Part shown: piece by piece, positions 25,327 to 33,081 of the stretch | Numbering within the stretch: the first letter of the stretch is position 1 | Layout of the letters: each line of letters begins with the position of its first letter | DNA from: an uncultured Pelagibacteraceae bacterium | GTDB lineage: Bacteria; Pseudomonadota; Alphaproteobacteria; Pelagibacterales; Pelagibacteraceae | Direction: 5' to 3' | DNA length: 36,107 bases | NCBI GenBank assembly: GCA_902514745.1 | Contig: CABXRX010000007.1 | Span: 1 to 36,107, forward strand | Program-made: the position numbers and the translations under genes | Notes under the pieces: generated by a model | What the model saw: only the letters and a program-made list of their open reading frames with translations | Told to the model about the DNA's origin: nothing | The model's database searches: none

Positions 25327-26430
25327 CTAGATATTAAATTTTCTTTTTAAATGTCTTAGCTTACCTTCAGTACTATCATAATCAATATAGCATCCTTGCA
25401 AAAATCTATTTCCTTCTTTCACTTCATACGAAGTTCTTCCGTGAAGTAATCTATAATTATCCATCATCATTAAATCTTTTGGAACAAGCTTAAACTCAAT
25501 TCTGTATTTTTCTGAATTGTACATCTTAGATAATTTTTTACGAGCTTTATAATATAGATCAAGTTTATCTTTACCTAACATTGGCACATAATCTAATCTT
25601 GGACTAAATCTTACTTGTTTAAAAGTTTCATCATCATGTAGTTTAATTAACTCTGACCAGTCCTCTAAAACCACCTCTTTATCAATAAATTTAAATCTTA
25701 CTTTTACTTCAGTTAAAATTTTATAAAAATCAGGATTTTCTTTTTTTAAATCCTCTGTTACTGTAAAGCCATCTACTAACGTAGATAATCCTCCCTTAAC
25801 TTCACTTTCAATACAATGAAGTAATTGTATGCATGGAACAGGGTTTCGGTAAGGATTATCTGTATGAGGTGATAACTCTAAAGATGTGTATGCAAGATCA
25901 TTTGGATCTGGTTTTGACTTAACATCAAAATATTCACCAAAATTTGTTCTTCTGACACTTCCTATTGAATTTGCAAATTTTACAATAAAATTATTATCTG
26001 TTGGAATATTTTTAATTATTACAAAACCATATTTATAGAAAGAAATAAGTAAATTATACATTTCCTTACTATCAAAAAAGTTTTCTTGGTACTCAAAATT
26101 CTTTATATTTTCTAAAGTAGAGTCCCATTTAATTTTAGGAATAGATTTTAATATCGTATCATCATTAGAAAACTCTAAAGTAAGTTTATCAATATCTAAT
26201 TTAGATCTAACACCATCGTTAAAGTCAATTTCAAGAAATTTTTCACTAATAATAGCTGAATTAATTGATATTTCGTTACTTAAAGATGTTGGATCAAATA
26301 GTCTTTGCTGGGTGCCTTTGTCTAAAAATTCTTCACCATCCACTCTTTCTCTCAACCAAAGAGGATGTATCTCCTTTATGATAGATCCATTATTGAAGTA
26401 AACTTTATTTTCATCTAGTTCAATTTTCAT
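25327..26430 (-). CDS. Gamma-butyrobetaine hydroxylase-like Fe(II)/2-oxoglutarate dioxygenase
   Basis: 367-residue two-domain enzyme. Residues ~1-100 resemble the GBBH N-terminal domain (HPLWLRERVDGEEF...QQRLFD). Residues ~115-367 are a TauD/GBBH catalytic barrel. Iron ligands are His189-x-Asp191 (SPHTDNPY) and His330 (LLHGR); Arg332 or Arg342 would bind 2-oxoglutarate. Known relatives hydroxylate gamma-butyrobetaine, trimethyllysine or trimethylaminoethylphosphonate, so a quaternary-amine substrate is likely. The cysteines that bind zinc in the N-terminal domain of typical GBBH (LRDNCxCxxC) are absent. Divergent from the HisN-type gene across 65 bases. Confidence 0.87.
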   Translation of the reverse strand: MKIELDENKVYFNNGSIIKEIHPLWLRERVDGEEFLDKGTQQRLFDPTSLSNEISINSAIISEKFLEIDFNDGVRSKLDIDKLTLEFSNDDTILKSIPKIKWDSTLENIKNFEYQENFFDSKEMYNLLISFYKYGFVIIKNIPTDNNFIVKFANSIGSVRRTNFGEYFDVKSKPDPNDLAYTSLELSPHTDNPYRNPVPCIQLLHCIESEVKGGLSTLVDGFTVTEDLKKENPDFYKILTEVKVRFKFIDKEVVLEDWSELIKLHDDETFKQVRFSPRLDYVPMLGKDKLDLYYKARKKLSKMYNSEKYRIEFKLVPKDLMMMDNYRLLHGRTSYEVKEGNRFLQGCYIDYDSTEGKLRHLKRKFNI

Positions 26431-26495
26431 AACTAAATCTAGAATTATTTAAATTTTAACTTTATTCAACATAAATAAAATAGTAATAGATTTAT

Positions 26496-27302
26496 GTGAA
26501 TAAATTTAATTCAAAAAACTACCCAATTTATGCTAATTTTTTAAATAGTTTAGCAAAAGACTTAACATCTTTTTATTATTCCAAATTAAATAAAAATTTT
26601 AAAGTATCCAACAAACTTAAAGGAAAAGGATATGACCCAGTTACAACATCTGACAAAGCGTTTGAAAAATTTATAAGAGCTAAAATAAAAAATAAATTTC
26701 CTGATCATCAAGTAGTTGGAGAAGAATTTGGACATAAAAAATCTAAAAGTGATTTCACATGGGTAATTGACCCTATCGATGGTACAAGGTCATTTGTTAT
26801 TGGTAATCCAACTTGGAGCAATCTTATATCATTAAATTTTAAAGGAAATCCTATTTTAGGTTTGGCTAACTTTCCTGTTCTTAAAAAGTACTACTTAAAT
26901 TATTCTGATAAAGTTGCTTATATAGTCAACAATGGAAAAAGAAAAAAAATATCTGTTAATAAAAAAGTTTCATTTAAAGATGTTAAAGTTTCAGCAGCAT
27001 TTCATGGCTGGTTATCTTTAGATAAACAAAAAAAGATTCCTAAAGTTCTTAAATTGATGCAGTTTCCTTGTAGTGATGCTTTAAGTTATTCGCATCTAGC
27101 TGAGGGCAGGGTTGATATTGTAATTCAATGCTCAAATAAAATTTGGGACATCCATCCAATTATTCCAATTATTAAAGCTGCAGGTGGACACTTATCTACT
27201 TGGGATAATAGAGATGCAGTTAATGCAGGAAACATTTTAGTTTCATCAAATAAAACTATTCATAATAAATTTTTAAAATTACTAAAACCTGTTTCAAAAT
27301 GA
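26496..27302 (+). CDS. hisN: Inositol-monophosphatase-family phosphatase, HisN-like histidinol-phosphatase
   Basis: 268-residue Mg-dependent phosphatase with a GTG start (an ATG two bases earlier runs straight into TGA). Metal-binding motifs of the family are Glu76-Glu77 (GEEFG), WVIDPIDGTRSF (Asp92, Asp95) and WDIHPIIPIIKAAGG (Asp218). The DPVTTSDKAFE and GTRSFVIGNPTWSNLI blocks match HisN-type histidinol-phosphate phosphatases better than inositol monophosphatases. It would do the penultimate step of histidine synthesis. No other his genes are in view, so specificity is inferred. It overlaps the DUF924 gene by 4 bases. Confidence 0.82.
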   Translation: MNKFNSKNYPIYANFLNSLAKDLTSFYYSKLNKNFKVSNKLKGKGYDPVTTSDKAFEKFIRAKIKNKFPDHQVVGEEFGHKKSKSDFTWVIDPIDGTRSFVIGNPTWSNLISLNFKGNPILGLANFPVLKKYYLNYSDKVAYIVNNGKRKKISVNKKVSFKDVKVSAAFHGWLSLDKQKKIPKVLKLMQFPCSDALSYSHLAEGRVDIVIQCSNKIWDIHPIIPIIKAAGGHLSTWDNRDAVNAGNILVSSNKTIHNKFLKLLKPVSK

Positions 27303-27862
27303 TTCCGAAAAAAGCACAAGAAATTTTAGATTTTTGGTTTAAAGAAACTCCTTCTGAAAAAAGATTTAAAAAAGATGAAGCATTTGACCAAACTATTAAA
27401 GATAAATTTTTGAATGATTATGAGCTAGCATGTCAAAACGAGTACGACGATTGGCAGGATCAACCAATGAGTGCTTTAGCTTTAGTTATCCTTTTTGACC
27501 AATTTTCTAGAAACATGTTCAGAGAAAATAAAAAAGCTTTTGCACAAGATCATAAAACAAGATTAATAGTAAATGATGCAGTATATGCAGGTTATCTTGA
27601 GTCTATGAACGAAAGTCAAAGATTTTTTATGATTTTACCTCTTATTCATAGTGAGGAAATCACTGATCATGATATGGCTTATTATCTACTTAATAAATAT
27701 TTAAGAGAACATGATGGTTACGCTCAAATTAAAAAATTCTGGCAAGATCATACTAAAGCAATTAGATTATTTCATAGATATCCACACAGAAATAAAGTGC
27801 TCGGAAGAGAGTCTACCGAAGACGAACTGGCTTTTCTAAATAGCCCAAATTCATCCTGGTAA
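27299..27862 (+). CDS. DUF924 family protein
   Basis: 187-residue soluble, all-helical protein. Family hallmarks are EILDFWF near the N-terminus, the ALALVILFDQFSRNMFR block, RFFMILPLIHSE and the C-terminal FHRYPHRNKVLGRESTEDELAFL. DUF924 proteins have a TPR-like fold and no established biochemical role. The ATGA overlap with the hisN-like gene and the 2-base gap to the DUF952 gene show a tight three-gene operon. Confidence 0.92.
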   Translation: MIPKKAQEILDFWFKETPSEKRFKKDEAFDQTIKDKFLNDYELACQNEYDDWQDQPMSALALVILFDQFSRNMFRENKKAFAQDHKTRLIVNDAVYAGYLESMNESQRFFMILPLIHSEEITDHDMAYYLLNKYLREHDGYAQIKKFWQDHTKAIRLFHRYPHRNKVLGRESTEDELAFLNSPNSSW

Positions 27863-27864
27863 TT

Positions 27865-28209
27865 GTGAACTTAAAACATATTTATAAAATATTAAATAAA
27901 GAAGATCTTAAAAAAGCTAAGTCTAGTGGAGTTTATTCAGGATCATCAAAAGATATAGAGGATGGTTATATTCATTTTTCAAGTCAAGAACAAGTTGAGG
28001 GCACTCTCAAAAAATATTACTCAGATGAAAAAAATTTAATATTATTAAAAGTAGAAACATTAAATTTAGACCATTTAGTTTGGGAACAAGCCTCTGATGG
28101 TAATTTCTTTCCTCATTTGTATTCATCACTTGATTTAACTAATGTAGTTGATGAATATGAGATAAAATTAAATAATGAAGGTAACCATGCATTACCTGAT
28201 AATTTTTAA
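27865..28209 (+). CDS. DUF952 family protein
   Basis: 114-residue soluble protein with a GTG start two bases after the DUF924 stop. The DUF952 core is seen as HIYKILNKEDL, GSSKDIEDGYIHFSSQEQVEGTLKKYY, LILLKVETLNLDHLVWEQ and FFPHLYSSLDLTNVVDEYEI. The YIHFS-x-xxQ and the histidine in FPHLY resemble ADP-ribosyltransferase-like folds proposed for the family, but no activity is established. It converges with the SMR gene across one base. Confidence 0.88.
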   Translation: MNLKHIYKILNKEDLKKAKSSGVYSGSSKDIEDGYIHFSSQEQVEGTLKKYYSDEKNLILLKVETLNLDHLVWEQASDGNFFPHLYSSLDLTNVVDEYEIKLNNEGNHALPDNF

Positions 28210-28210
28210 A

Positions 28211-28546
28211 TTAATTTAACTTTCCTAAATAATTTACCATTACCACACCAATTACAATTAAAATTATGCCTATCATTGCGTATAAATTTGGTATTTGATT
28301 ATATTTAATCATAGCAAATACCAAAACTCCTGTAACAGTAAGACCGCTATAAGTTGAGTAAGCAAATCCAACAGGAATTACGGACATAGCTTTTGATAAA
28401 GAAAACATTGTCACACACATTAAGATAAGACAGAATATAGTTGGTGTTAATTTTGTAAAACCATCAGAAATTTTTGCGAAACTATTTGCAGCAATTCCAG
28501 TAAAAATACCTATTGCTAAAATAATATATCCTAAAAATGGTTTCAT
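28211..28546 (-). CDS. SMR-family four-helix membrane protein lacking the catalytic Glu (first copy)
   Basis: 111-residue protein with four hydrophobic helices (about 5-23, 33-50, 60-78, 86-107), the EmrE fold. By aligning the DGFT motif with EmrE SEGFT, the position of EmrE Glu14 is Gly17 (GIAANSFAK). EmrE Trp63 is replaced by Tyr in the SGLT block. An ordinary proton-coupled drug antiporter is therefore unlikely. It is last in an SMR-DUF2798-SMR trio with 2-base gaps and may pair with the other copy as a heterodimer. The function is unknown; lipid-carrier flippase relatives such as ArnE/F also lack this Glu. Confidence 0.85.
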   Translation of the reverse strand: MKPFLGYIILAIGIFTGIAANSFAKISDGFTKLTPTIFCLILMCVTMFSLSKAMSVIPVGFAYSTYSGLTVTGVLVFAMIKYNQIPNLYAMIGIILIVIGVVMVNYLGKLN

Positions 28547-28548
28547 AA

Positions 28549-28776
28549 TTATTCTTTAGATGCAATTTTGTTAACCAAAGGTCTCATAATTGGAGCTAAG
28601 GTAAAAGCTGTAATTAAAGCAATTGGAAACGCAAATAAGAAAGAATGGAACCATCTATCAGAAAAACCATTATTTAAACCTGTATTGACAGCTGTGACCA
28701 CACCACTCATGATGATACTCATACCTAACGACATTACTATCATAAATAATGGTTGAGCATATTTTTTTGAAATCAT
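28549..28776 (-). CDS. DUF2798 family two-helix membrane protein
   Basis: 75-residue protein with two hydrophobic helices (about 8-31 and 43-66). The blocks ISKKYAQPLFMIVMSLGMSIIMSGVVT and FLFAFPIALITAFTLAPIMRPLVNKI are typical of DUF2798. No biochemical function is known for the family. It is sandwiched between two SMR-like genes with two-base gaps on each side, so equimolar production and membrane assembly with them is likely. Confidence 0.85.
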   Translation of the reverse strand: MISKKYAQPLFMIVMSLGMSIIMSGVVTAVNTGLNNGFSDRWFHSFLFAFPIALITAFTLAPIMRPLVNKIASKE

Positions 28777-28778
28777 AT

Positions 28779-29111
28779 TTAATTATTTCCTAACAAGTTA
28801 ACCATTAAAACGCCAACTATAATTAATACCAATCCTATTATTGAGTAAAGATTAGGTACCTGATTAAATCTAATGATTCCAACTACTACAGTTGCAATAA
28901 TAGTTAATCCTGCAAAAGAGGCATAAGTTATCCCCATTGGAATATTTTTCATTACCAATGAAAGTGCATACATGCACATGACAATAGTTATCCCTGTAAT
29001 TACACTTGGGAAAAGAAGAGTAAAACCTTCGGCACTTTTTGCAAAACTATTTGAGGTTACACCTAGTACGACAGCTAAAACTAGGAATAAATAAGACGTA
29101 GCGAGACTCAT
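28779..29111 (-). CDS. SMR-family four-helix membrane protein lacking the catalytic Glu (second copy)
   Basis: 110-residue four-helix protein, paralogue of the SMR gene two genes downstream. Shared blocks include NSFAK (21-25), (P/I)xG(I/F)xY near residue 60 and NQ(V/I)PNLY in the loop before helix 4. The EmrE Glu14 position is Gly17 (GVTSNSFAK) and Trp63 is replaced by Phe. The two copies lose the same acidic residue, so this looks like a family trait, not a random mutation. Only a weak ribosome site is seen. It is 38 bases from the NTF2-like gene upstream. Confidence 0.85.
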   Translation of the reverse strand: MSLATSYLFLVLAVVLGVTSNSFAKSAEGFTLLFPSVITGITIVMCMYALSLVMKNIPMGITYASFAGLTIIATVVVGIIRFNQVPNLYSIIGLVLIIVGVLMVNLLGNN

Positions 29112-29149
29112 CTAATAATATTAAATGAATTCTCGCTAAATATATATGA

Positions 29150-29470
29150 TTATTTTGGCATTTTAGTAGCGCCTGTTTCAAGAGAGATCATTTTTCCATC
29201 TTGATATTTAAATACAGCCATCACTGCTTCTGTATTTCCATCATTAAATGTTACAAATGCGTGCTCAACACCAATTTCATCATTTTCAAAAAGCACTCTT
29301 ATTTTATCTCTTTTGATATCACCGCTCATAGCCCATTTAATTACATCTGCTTTACCCAAAACATTCCCAGAAGCATGCATTGTAAACTTATAATCGTCAT
29401 GAATAATTTCATTCATTGCAGCTTCATCTTTAGCTTCCATAGCAGCATTATACTTTGCTAATATTGACAT
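29150..29470 (-). CDS. NTF2/SnoaL-like small protein
   Basis: 106-residue soluble protein with the cone-shaped NTF2 layout: an N-terminal helix pair (LAKYNAAMEAKDEAAMNEIIHDDYKF) followed by strands (VEHAFVTF, AVMAVFKY) and a KMISLETG end. The family includes SnoaL-type cyclases, ketosteroid isomerase and non-catalytic binders, so activity cannot be assigned. A strong AGGAG site precedes the ATG. It is the fourth gene of a run of small soluble proteins on the minus strand. Confidence 0.75.
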   Translation of the reverse strand: MSILAKYNAAMEAKDEAAMNEIIHDDYKFTMHASGNVLGKADVIKWAMSGDIKRDKIRVLFENDEIGVEHAFVTFNDGNTEAVMAVFKYQDGKMISLETGATKMPK

Positions 29471-29495
29471 TTATTTTCTCCTCTTTTATTAACCT

Positions 29496-29792
29496 CTAAA
29501 GATTGACTTCACTCATTTCCCACATTTGAACACTTTCGATACATTCATCGAAAATAGGTTTTGCTACTGGGTTATTACCAGAAACAAACTTTTTCATTTC
29601 ATCTTCATTATGAACTGAGACTTTAAACATAACATAACTTTTATCAGGTGCTACTGCTGGAACTGTTTTTTCAACATGAGCAACAGTTTTTCTTACCGCC
29701 ATTCCTTCATCTGATTGCATAAATCCCATAAACTTTTCAAATTTTCCTTCACCAGATTTAAATTTTGCTAATGCTAACATTTCTTTTTCCAT
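29496..29792 (-). CDS. Small dimeric alpha/beta-barrel-type protein
   Basis: 98-residue soluble protein with a beta-alpha-beta-beta-alpha-beta pattern: LALAKFK strand, helix EGKFEKFMGFMQ, strand SYVMFKVSV, helix DEMKKFVSG, then strand SVQMWEM. This resembles ferredoxin-like dimeric barrels (ABM/DUF3764-type). No catalytic residue stands out. AGAGGAAA precedes the ATG. It shares the layout, and some of the motif order (K-x-(H/Y)-(I/V) strand then short helix), with the gene at 30163-30432, suggesting old duplication. Confidence 0.65.
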   Translation of the reverse strand: MEKEMLALAKFKSGEGKFEKFMGFMQSDEGMAVRKTVAHVEKTVPAVAPDKSYVMFKVSVHNEDEMKKFVSGNNPVAKPIFDECIESVQMWEMSEVNL

Positions 29793-29821
29793 ATTTTCCT
29801 CTTTCTTTTATTGATTGTTAT

Positions 29822-30136
29822 TTATTCACTAAAGATATATCTAATTTCATCTTTAATGGTTCCTTCGACTGCAACTTTCTTTAATTGCTTTTGAAGACTT
29901 TGATATTTTTTATCTGCTGACATTTTTTGATCTGCTTGAAAATTATCATCCTCAAACATCGTACCAATAAGAGTTTCTCTTATTGTTCTTGGATCACCCC
30001 CTATTTGAAATGAAAAATAAACTTGATGTTTTGGATAATATTTTTTTCTTACCTTAGCTAGGCCTTGACCTATCTCCATTGCTTTACCAAGCATGTCATC
30101 TTTAACTCTAAATGTTCTTGTATATATTGCCTGCAT
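29822..30136 (-). CDS. Small ferredoxin-like/alpha-beta protein
   Basis: 104-residue soluble protein beginning AIYTRTFRVKDDMLGKAM (strand then helix). It has a central VYFSFQIGGDP strand and turn, TLIGTMFEDDN, a long charged helix and a final DEIRYIFSE strand. The pattern again fits a dimeric alpha/beta barrel, though the family is not recognised. A near-perfect AAGGAG ribosome site is present. Genes on either side lie 25-30 bases away, each with its own strong ribosome site, so the run is probably highly translated from one mRNA. Confidence 0.65.
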   Translation of the reverse strand: MQAIYTRTFRVKDDMLGKAMEIGQGLAKVRKKYYPKHQVYFSFQIGGDPRTIRETLIGTMFEDDNFQADQKMSADKKYQSLQKQLKKVAVEGTIKDEIRYIFSE

Positions 30137-30162
30137 TTTTATCTCCTTATAAGTTATTATTA

Positions 30163-30432
30163 TTAGTCAGAACAAACAGCCATTACTGTTGTCTCTTGTT
30201 TATGCCCTGATTGCTCTATTACTTTTGCATTATTTGGATCTTGCATAAATTTTTGCATTGTATCAGCTGCAGGTGTTTCCATCACAATATGAACTTTATT
30301 GGGATTTTCTATTTCATTACCAACATAAATAGTTTTAATACCCGCCGCATCTCTTGGTCCTGAGTGTTCATCAAACATTTTTTTCCAATGAGACCAATCT
30401 TGTACTTCAAAGGATCCAACCATTTTTACCAT
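30163..30432 (-). CDS. Small dimeric alpha/beta-barrel-type protein (first gene of the run)
   Basis: 89-residue soluble protein. The first ATG (30432) is chosen because AGGA lies 6 bases upstream; a second in-frame ATG is three codons in. The pattern is strand MVGSFEVQ, helix SHWKKMFDEHSGPRDAAG, strands IKTIYVGNEI and KVHIVMETP, helix DTMQKFM and final strand TTVMAVCSD, the common dimeric-barrel outline. Its promoter is expected in the 160-base divergent gap upstream; AGTATA at 30483-30488 (TATACT on the minus strand) is a possible -10. Confidence 0.68.
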   Translation of the reverse strand: MVKMVGSFEVQDWSHWKKMFDEHSGPRDAAGIKTIYVGNEIENPNKVHIVMETPAADTMQKFMQDPNNAKVIEQSGHKQETTVMAVCSD

Positions 30433-30592
30433 TTGTATTCCTATTGTTATTATTTAACTAAAGGGTCAGAATTTATTAATTTAGTATACACTCTTTTCTA
30501 TTTTAAATATGCGACAGTTACGTGATGTTTGTTAGTAATTATTGTTGATTTTAGCTATATATTTAAATTTCAATTTTTGATAACATTTACTT

Positions 30593-31009
30593 ATGATTGA
30601 AAAGTTCAATGGAATATTTTACTTAATAGTTTTTCTTGCACATTTTATCGGAATTGCGGTTTACTGTTTTCAAACAATTGTTGGAACAAAAACATTCATG
30701 GATAAATTTAACATAGATCATAGCGCAGCAATTATTGTTAGATTTGCTGGTGCACTAATGATTGGTTGGGTAATAATGGCCCTTTACATAATGTTTGTTA
30801 GGCCTAATGGTGCTGAAGGAACTTGGGCATTTTTTACCTTATTAGTAATTATTCATGCCTGTGTTTTTATAACTAATTTTTATTCAATTAAAATTGACAA
30901 GACTGGAATTAACGAAAAAACAAGTAATGAAGGAATAATTGCACCTTTTATCTTTTTTATTTTAAGTGCTATTCTTTGTTATGGATTATCAGATATAATT
31001 TATACTTAA
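30593..31009 (+). CDS. Hypothetical four-helix membrane protein
   Basis: 138-residue protein with four hydrophobic helices (about 7-28, 44-66, 76-96, 112-136) and a short charged loop (KIDKTGINEKTSNEG) before the last. The family is not recognised with confidence. It is divergent from the small-protein operon across a 160-base gap that may hold promoters for both. Its stop overlaps the cysK-like stop by four bases on the opposite strand. Confidence 0.75.
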   Translation: MIEKFNGIFYLIVFLAHFIGIAVYCFQTIVGTKTFMDKFNIDHSAAIIVRFAGALMIGWVIMALYIMFVRPNGAEGTWAFFTLLVIIHACVFITNFYSIKIDKTGINEKTSNEGIIAPFIFFILSAILCYGLSDIIYT

Positions 31010-32007
31010 AACCAATTAGGTATTGGTAGCCCTTTTTCTTTTAGAAATTTTTTATTAAACATTTTTGTAGCGTATTTATCACTTCTATCACAAAGAATTG
31101 TTACAATTGTTTTACCAGGTCCTAATTCTTTACCCATTCTAATTGCTCCAGCGATATTAATTCCACAACTTGTTCCTAAACTTAGACCCTCATTTTGAAT
31201 TAAATCATAAAGTATGGGTAAGGCTTCATGATCATCAATTGAATATGCATCATCAATTTTAGCATCATTGAAGTTTGCAGTTACTCTACTTGATCCAATT
31301 CCTTCTGTAATAGATCCGCCTTCTGATTTAAGTTCACCATTTTTTATATAATTATAAAGAGCAGAACCTTTTGGATCAGATAAATAAATTTTTATATTTT
31401 TATTCTTTTCTTTAAGAGCATTACTAACACCGGAAATAGTTCCTCCAGTGCCTGATGAACACACAAAACCATCAACTTTACCCTCAGTTTGTTCCCAAAT
31501 CTCTTGACCAGTCCCCTCATAGTGACCTTTGGCATTTGCTGTATTATCAAATTGATTAGCCCAAATTACACCATTGTTATTTTTTGGTCTAAGTTCATCA
31601 GCAAGCTTTGCAGCTACTTTTACAAAGTTATTGTCATTTTTATAGGGTTTGGGTGGTACTAATCTTAGCTCGGCTCCAAGGTTTCTTAATAAATCTTTTT
31701 TTTCTTGAGTTTGATTATCGTTCATTACGATAATAGTTTTATAACCTAAAGAATTTCCTAATAATCCCAAGCCAATCCCAGTATTTCCAGCTGTACCCTC
31801 AACAACAGTCCCACCTTTGGAAATCAACTTTTTTTCTTGAGCATCTTTAATTAGTGCTAATGCTGCTCTATCCTTAACAGATCCACCTGGATTTAAAAAT
31901 TCAGCTTTACCATAAATATTACATCCAGTTATTTCTGAAGCTGCTCTTAGTTTTATTAAAGGAGTATTTCCAATCCCTGAAATAAAATCATTTTGAATAT
32001 TACTCAT
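31006..32007 (-). CDS. cysK: Cysteine synthase (O-acetylserine sulfhydrylase)
   Basis: 333-residue PLP enzyme of the CysK/CBS family that replaces the acetyl group of O-acetylserine with sulfide. The PLP lysine is Lys45 in NPGGSVKDRA. The substrate loop TAGNTG (variant of TSGNTG) and the PLP-phosphate loop SSGTGGTISG are present. It overlaps the cysE stop by one base (TAATG), so both steps of cysteine synthesis are encoded and translated together. SAR11 obtains sulfide from organic sulfur, so the two genes complete the route from reduced sulfur to cysteine. Confidence 0.92.
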   Translation of the reverse strand: MSNIQNDFISGIGNTPLIKLRAASEITGCNIYGKAEFLNPGGSVKDRAALALIKDAQEKKLISKGGTVVEGTAGNTGIGLGLLGNSLGYKTIIVMNDNQTQEKKDLLRNLGAELRLVPPKPYKNDNNFVKVAAKLADELRPKNNNGVIWANQFDNTANAKGHYEGTGQEIWEQTEGKVDGFVCSSGTGGTISGVSNALKEKNKNIKIYLSDPKGSALYNYIKNGELKSEGGSITEGIGSSRVTANFNDAKIDDAYSIDDHEALPILYDLIQNEGLSLGTSCGINIAGAIRMGKELGPGKTIVTILCDRSDKYATKMFNKKFLKEKGLPIPNWF

Positions 32008-32585
32008 TAATCTGATTTTTTATCACTATCTGATGTAATCCCATAAGGTTTGAATTCACTATCAGCAATACCAACATTTTTTGCAGGAATACCAACCATC
32101 ACAGCTTTCTCAGGTACATCTTTAGTTATTACTGCATTGGCTCCAATTTTAGCACATCTTCCAACTCTAACAGGACCTAGTACCTGTGCACCAGAACCAA
32201 TTACAACATGATCTTCAATTGTTGGATGCCTTTTTACATTGCGTTGGCCATTTGAATTTATACTTGGTGCAATGCCTCCAAGTGTAACCATATGATAGAT
32301 AGTTACGTTTTCACCTATTTCAGAGGTTTCACCAATTACAACCCCCATACCATGATCTATAAATAAATTTTTTCCAATTTTTGCTTTGGGATGAATTTCA
32401 ATACCAGTTAAGAATCTTGAAAATTGAGAGATTATACGCGCAATTAAATCAAATTTTGCCAAACTAAAAAAATTTGCGATTCTGTGAAAGAAGACTGCTT
32501 TAACCCCCGGGTACGTTAAAACTAAACTTAGTTTAGATTTGGCTGCTGGATCTCGATCAATTATAGATTGTAGAAAATTACCCAT
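32007..32585 (-). CDS. cysE: Serine O-acetyltransferase (short EpsC-type)
   Basis: 192-residue left-handed beta-helix acetyltransferase that makes O-acetylserine from serine and acetyl-CoA. Hexapeptide repeats begin at [23 protein letters not shown], which has the Asp-His catalytic region. [12 protein letters not shown] and [27 protein letters not shown] follow. The ~140-residue helical N-terminal domain of the E. coli enzyme is reduced to ~65 residues, the common short form. It is the first gene of a cysE-cysK operon, divergent from the VOC gene. Confidence 0.93.
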   Translation of the reverse strand: MGNFLQSIIDRDPAAKSKLSLVLTYPGVKAVFFHRIANFFSLAKFDLIARIISQFSRFLTGIEIHPKAKIGKNLFIDHGMGVVIGETSEIGENVTIYHMVTLGGIAPSINSNGQRNVKRHPTIEDHVVIGSGAQVLGPVRVGRCAKIGANAVITKDVPEKAVMVGIPAKNVGIADSEFKPYGITSDSDKKSD

Positions 32586-32667
32586 ATTATCTTTTCATAT
32601 TTGACTTATTGATTATTGAATTAGCTTTTATATAGTGCATTAAATCAAAATTTAAAGGGCTTAACTT

Positions 32668-33078
32668 ATGTACAAAAATACCAATTGTTTCCATTTGGCT
32701 GTTCCATGTGGGGACTTAGAGACTGCAAAAAAATTTTATAGCGAAACTTTAGGGTGTAGATTAGATAATTCTGCTCAAGAGTGGGCAGATGTTGATTTTT
32801 GGGGAAATGAACTAACTCTTCATGCTAGTGAGCATAAATTGGATAACGAGAGACACGATGTTGATATGGGGAATGTTTCTGTTCCACATTTTGGTGTTCA
32901 TTTATCAAGAAAAGATTTTGATACTCTTAAGCAAAGATTAAAAGATAATGGAACTAAATATTATGATGAACCTTATTTGCGATTTAAAGGCACCAAGTAT
33001 GAACAAGAAACGTTCTTTGTAAAAGATCCAAATGAAAATGTACTAGAGATCAAAACCTTGACAGCTAATCCAGAATAA
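32668..33078 (+). CDS. VOC superfamily (glyoxalase/dioxygenase-like) protein
   Basis: 136-residue vicinal-oxygen-chelate protein with two beta-alpha-beta-beta-beta modules. His9 (CFHLAVP), the ETAKKFYSETLGC helix, the second-half His (PHFGVHLS) and the C-terminal FFVKDPNENVLEIKT block, with its metal-binding Glu, are family-typical. Members include glyoxalase I, fosfomycin resistance enzymes and ring-cleaving dioxygenases; the specific reaction is unknown. It is four bases ahead of the aldehyde dehydrogenase, so a detoxification or catabolic partnership is plausible. Confidence 0.87.
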   Translation: MYKNTNCFHLAVPCGDLETAKKFYSETLGCRLDNSAQEWADVDFWGNELTLHASEHKLDNERHDVDMGNVSVPHFGVHLSRKDFDTLKQRLKDNGTKYYDEPYLRFKGTKYEQETFFVKDPNENVLEIKTLTANPE

Positions 33079-33081
33079 TTA

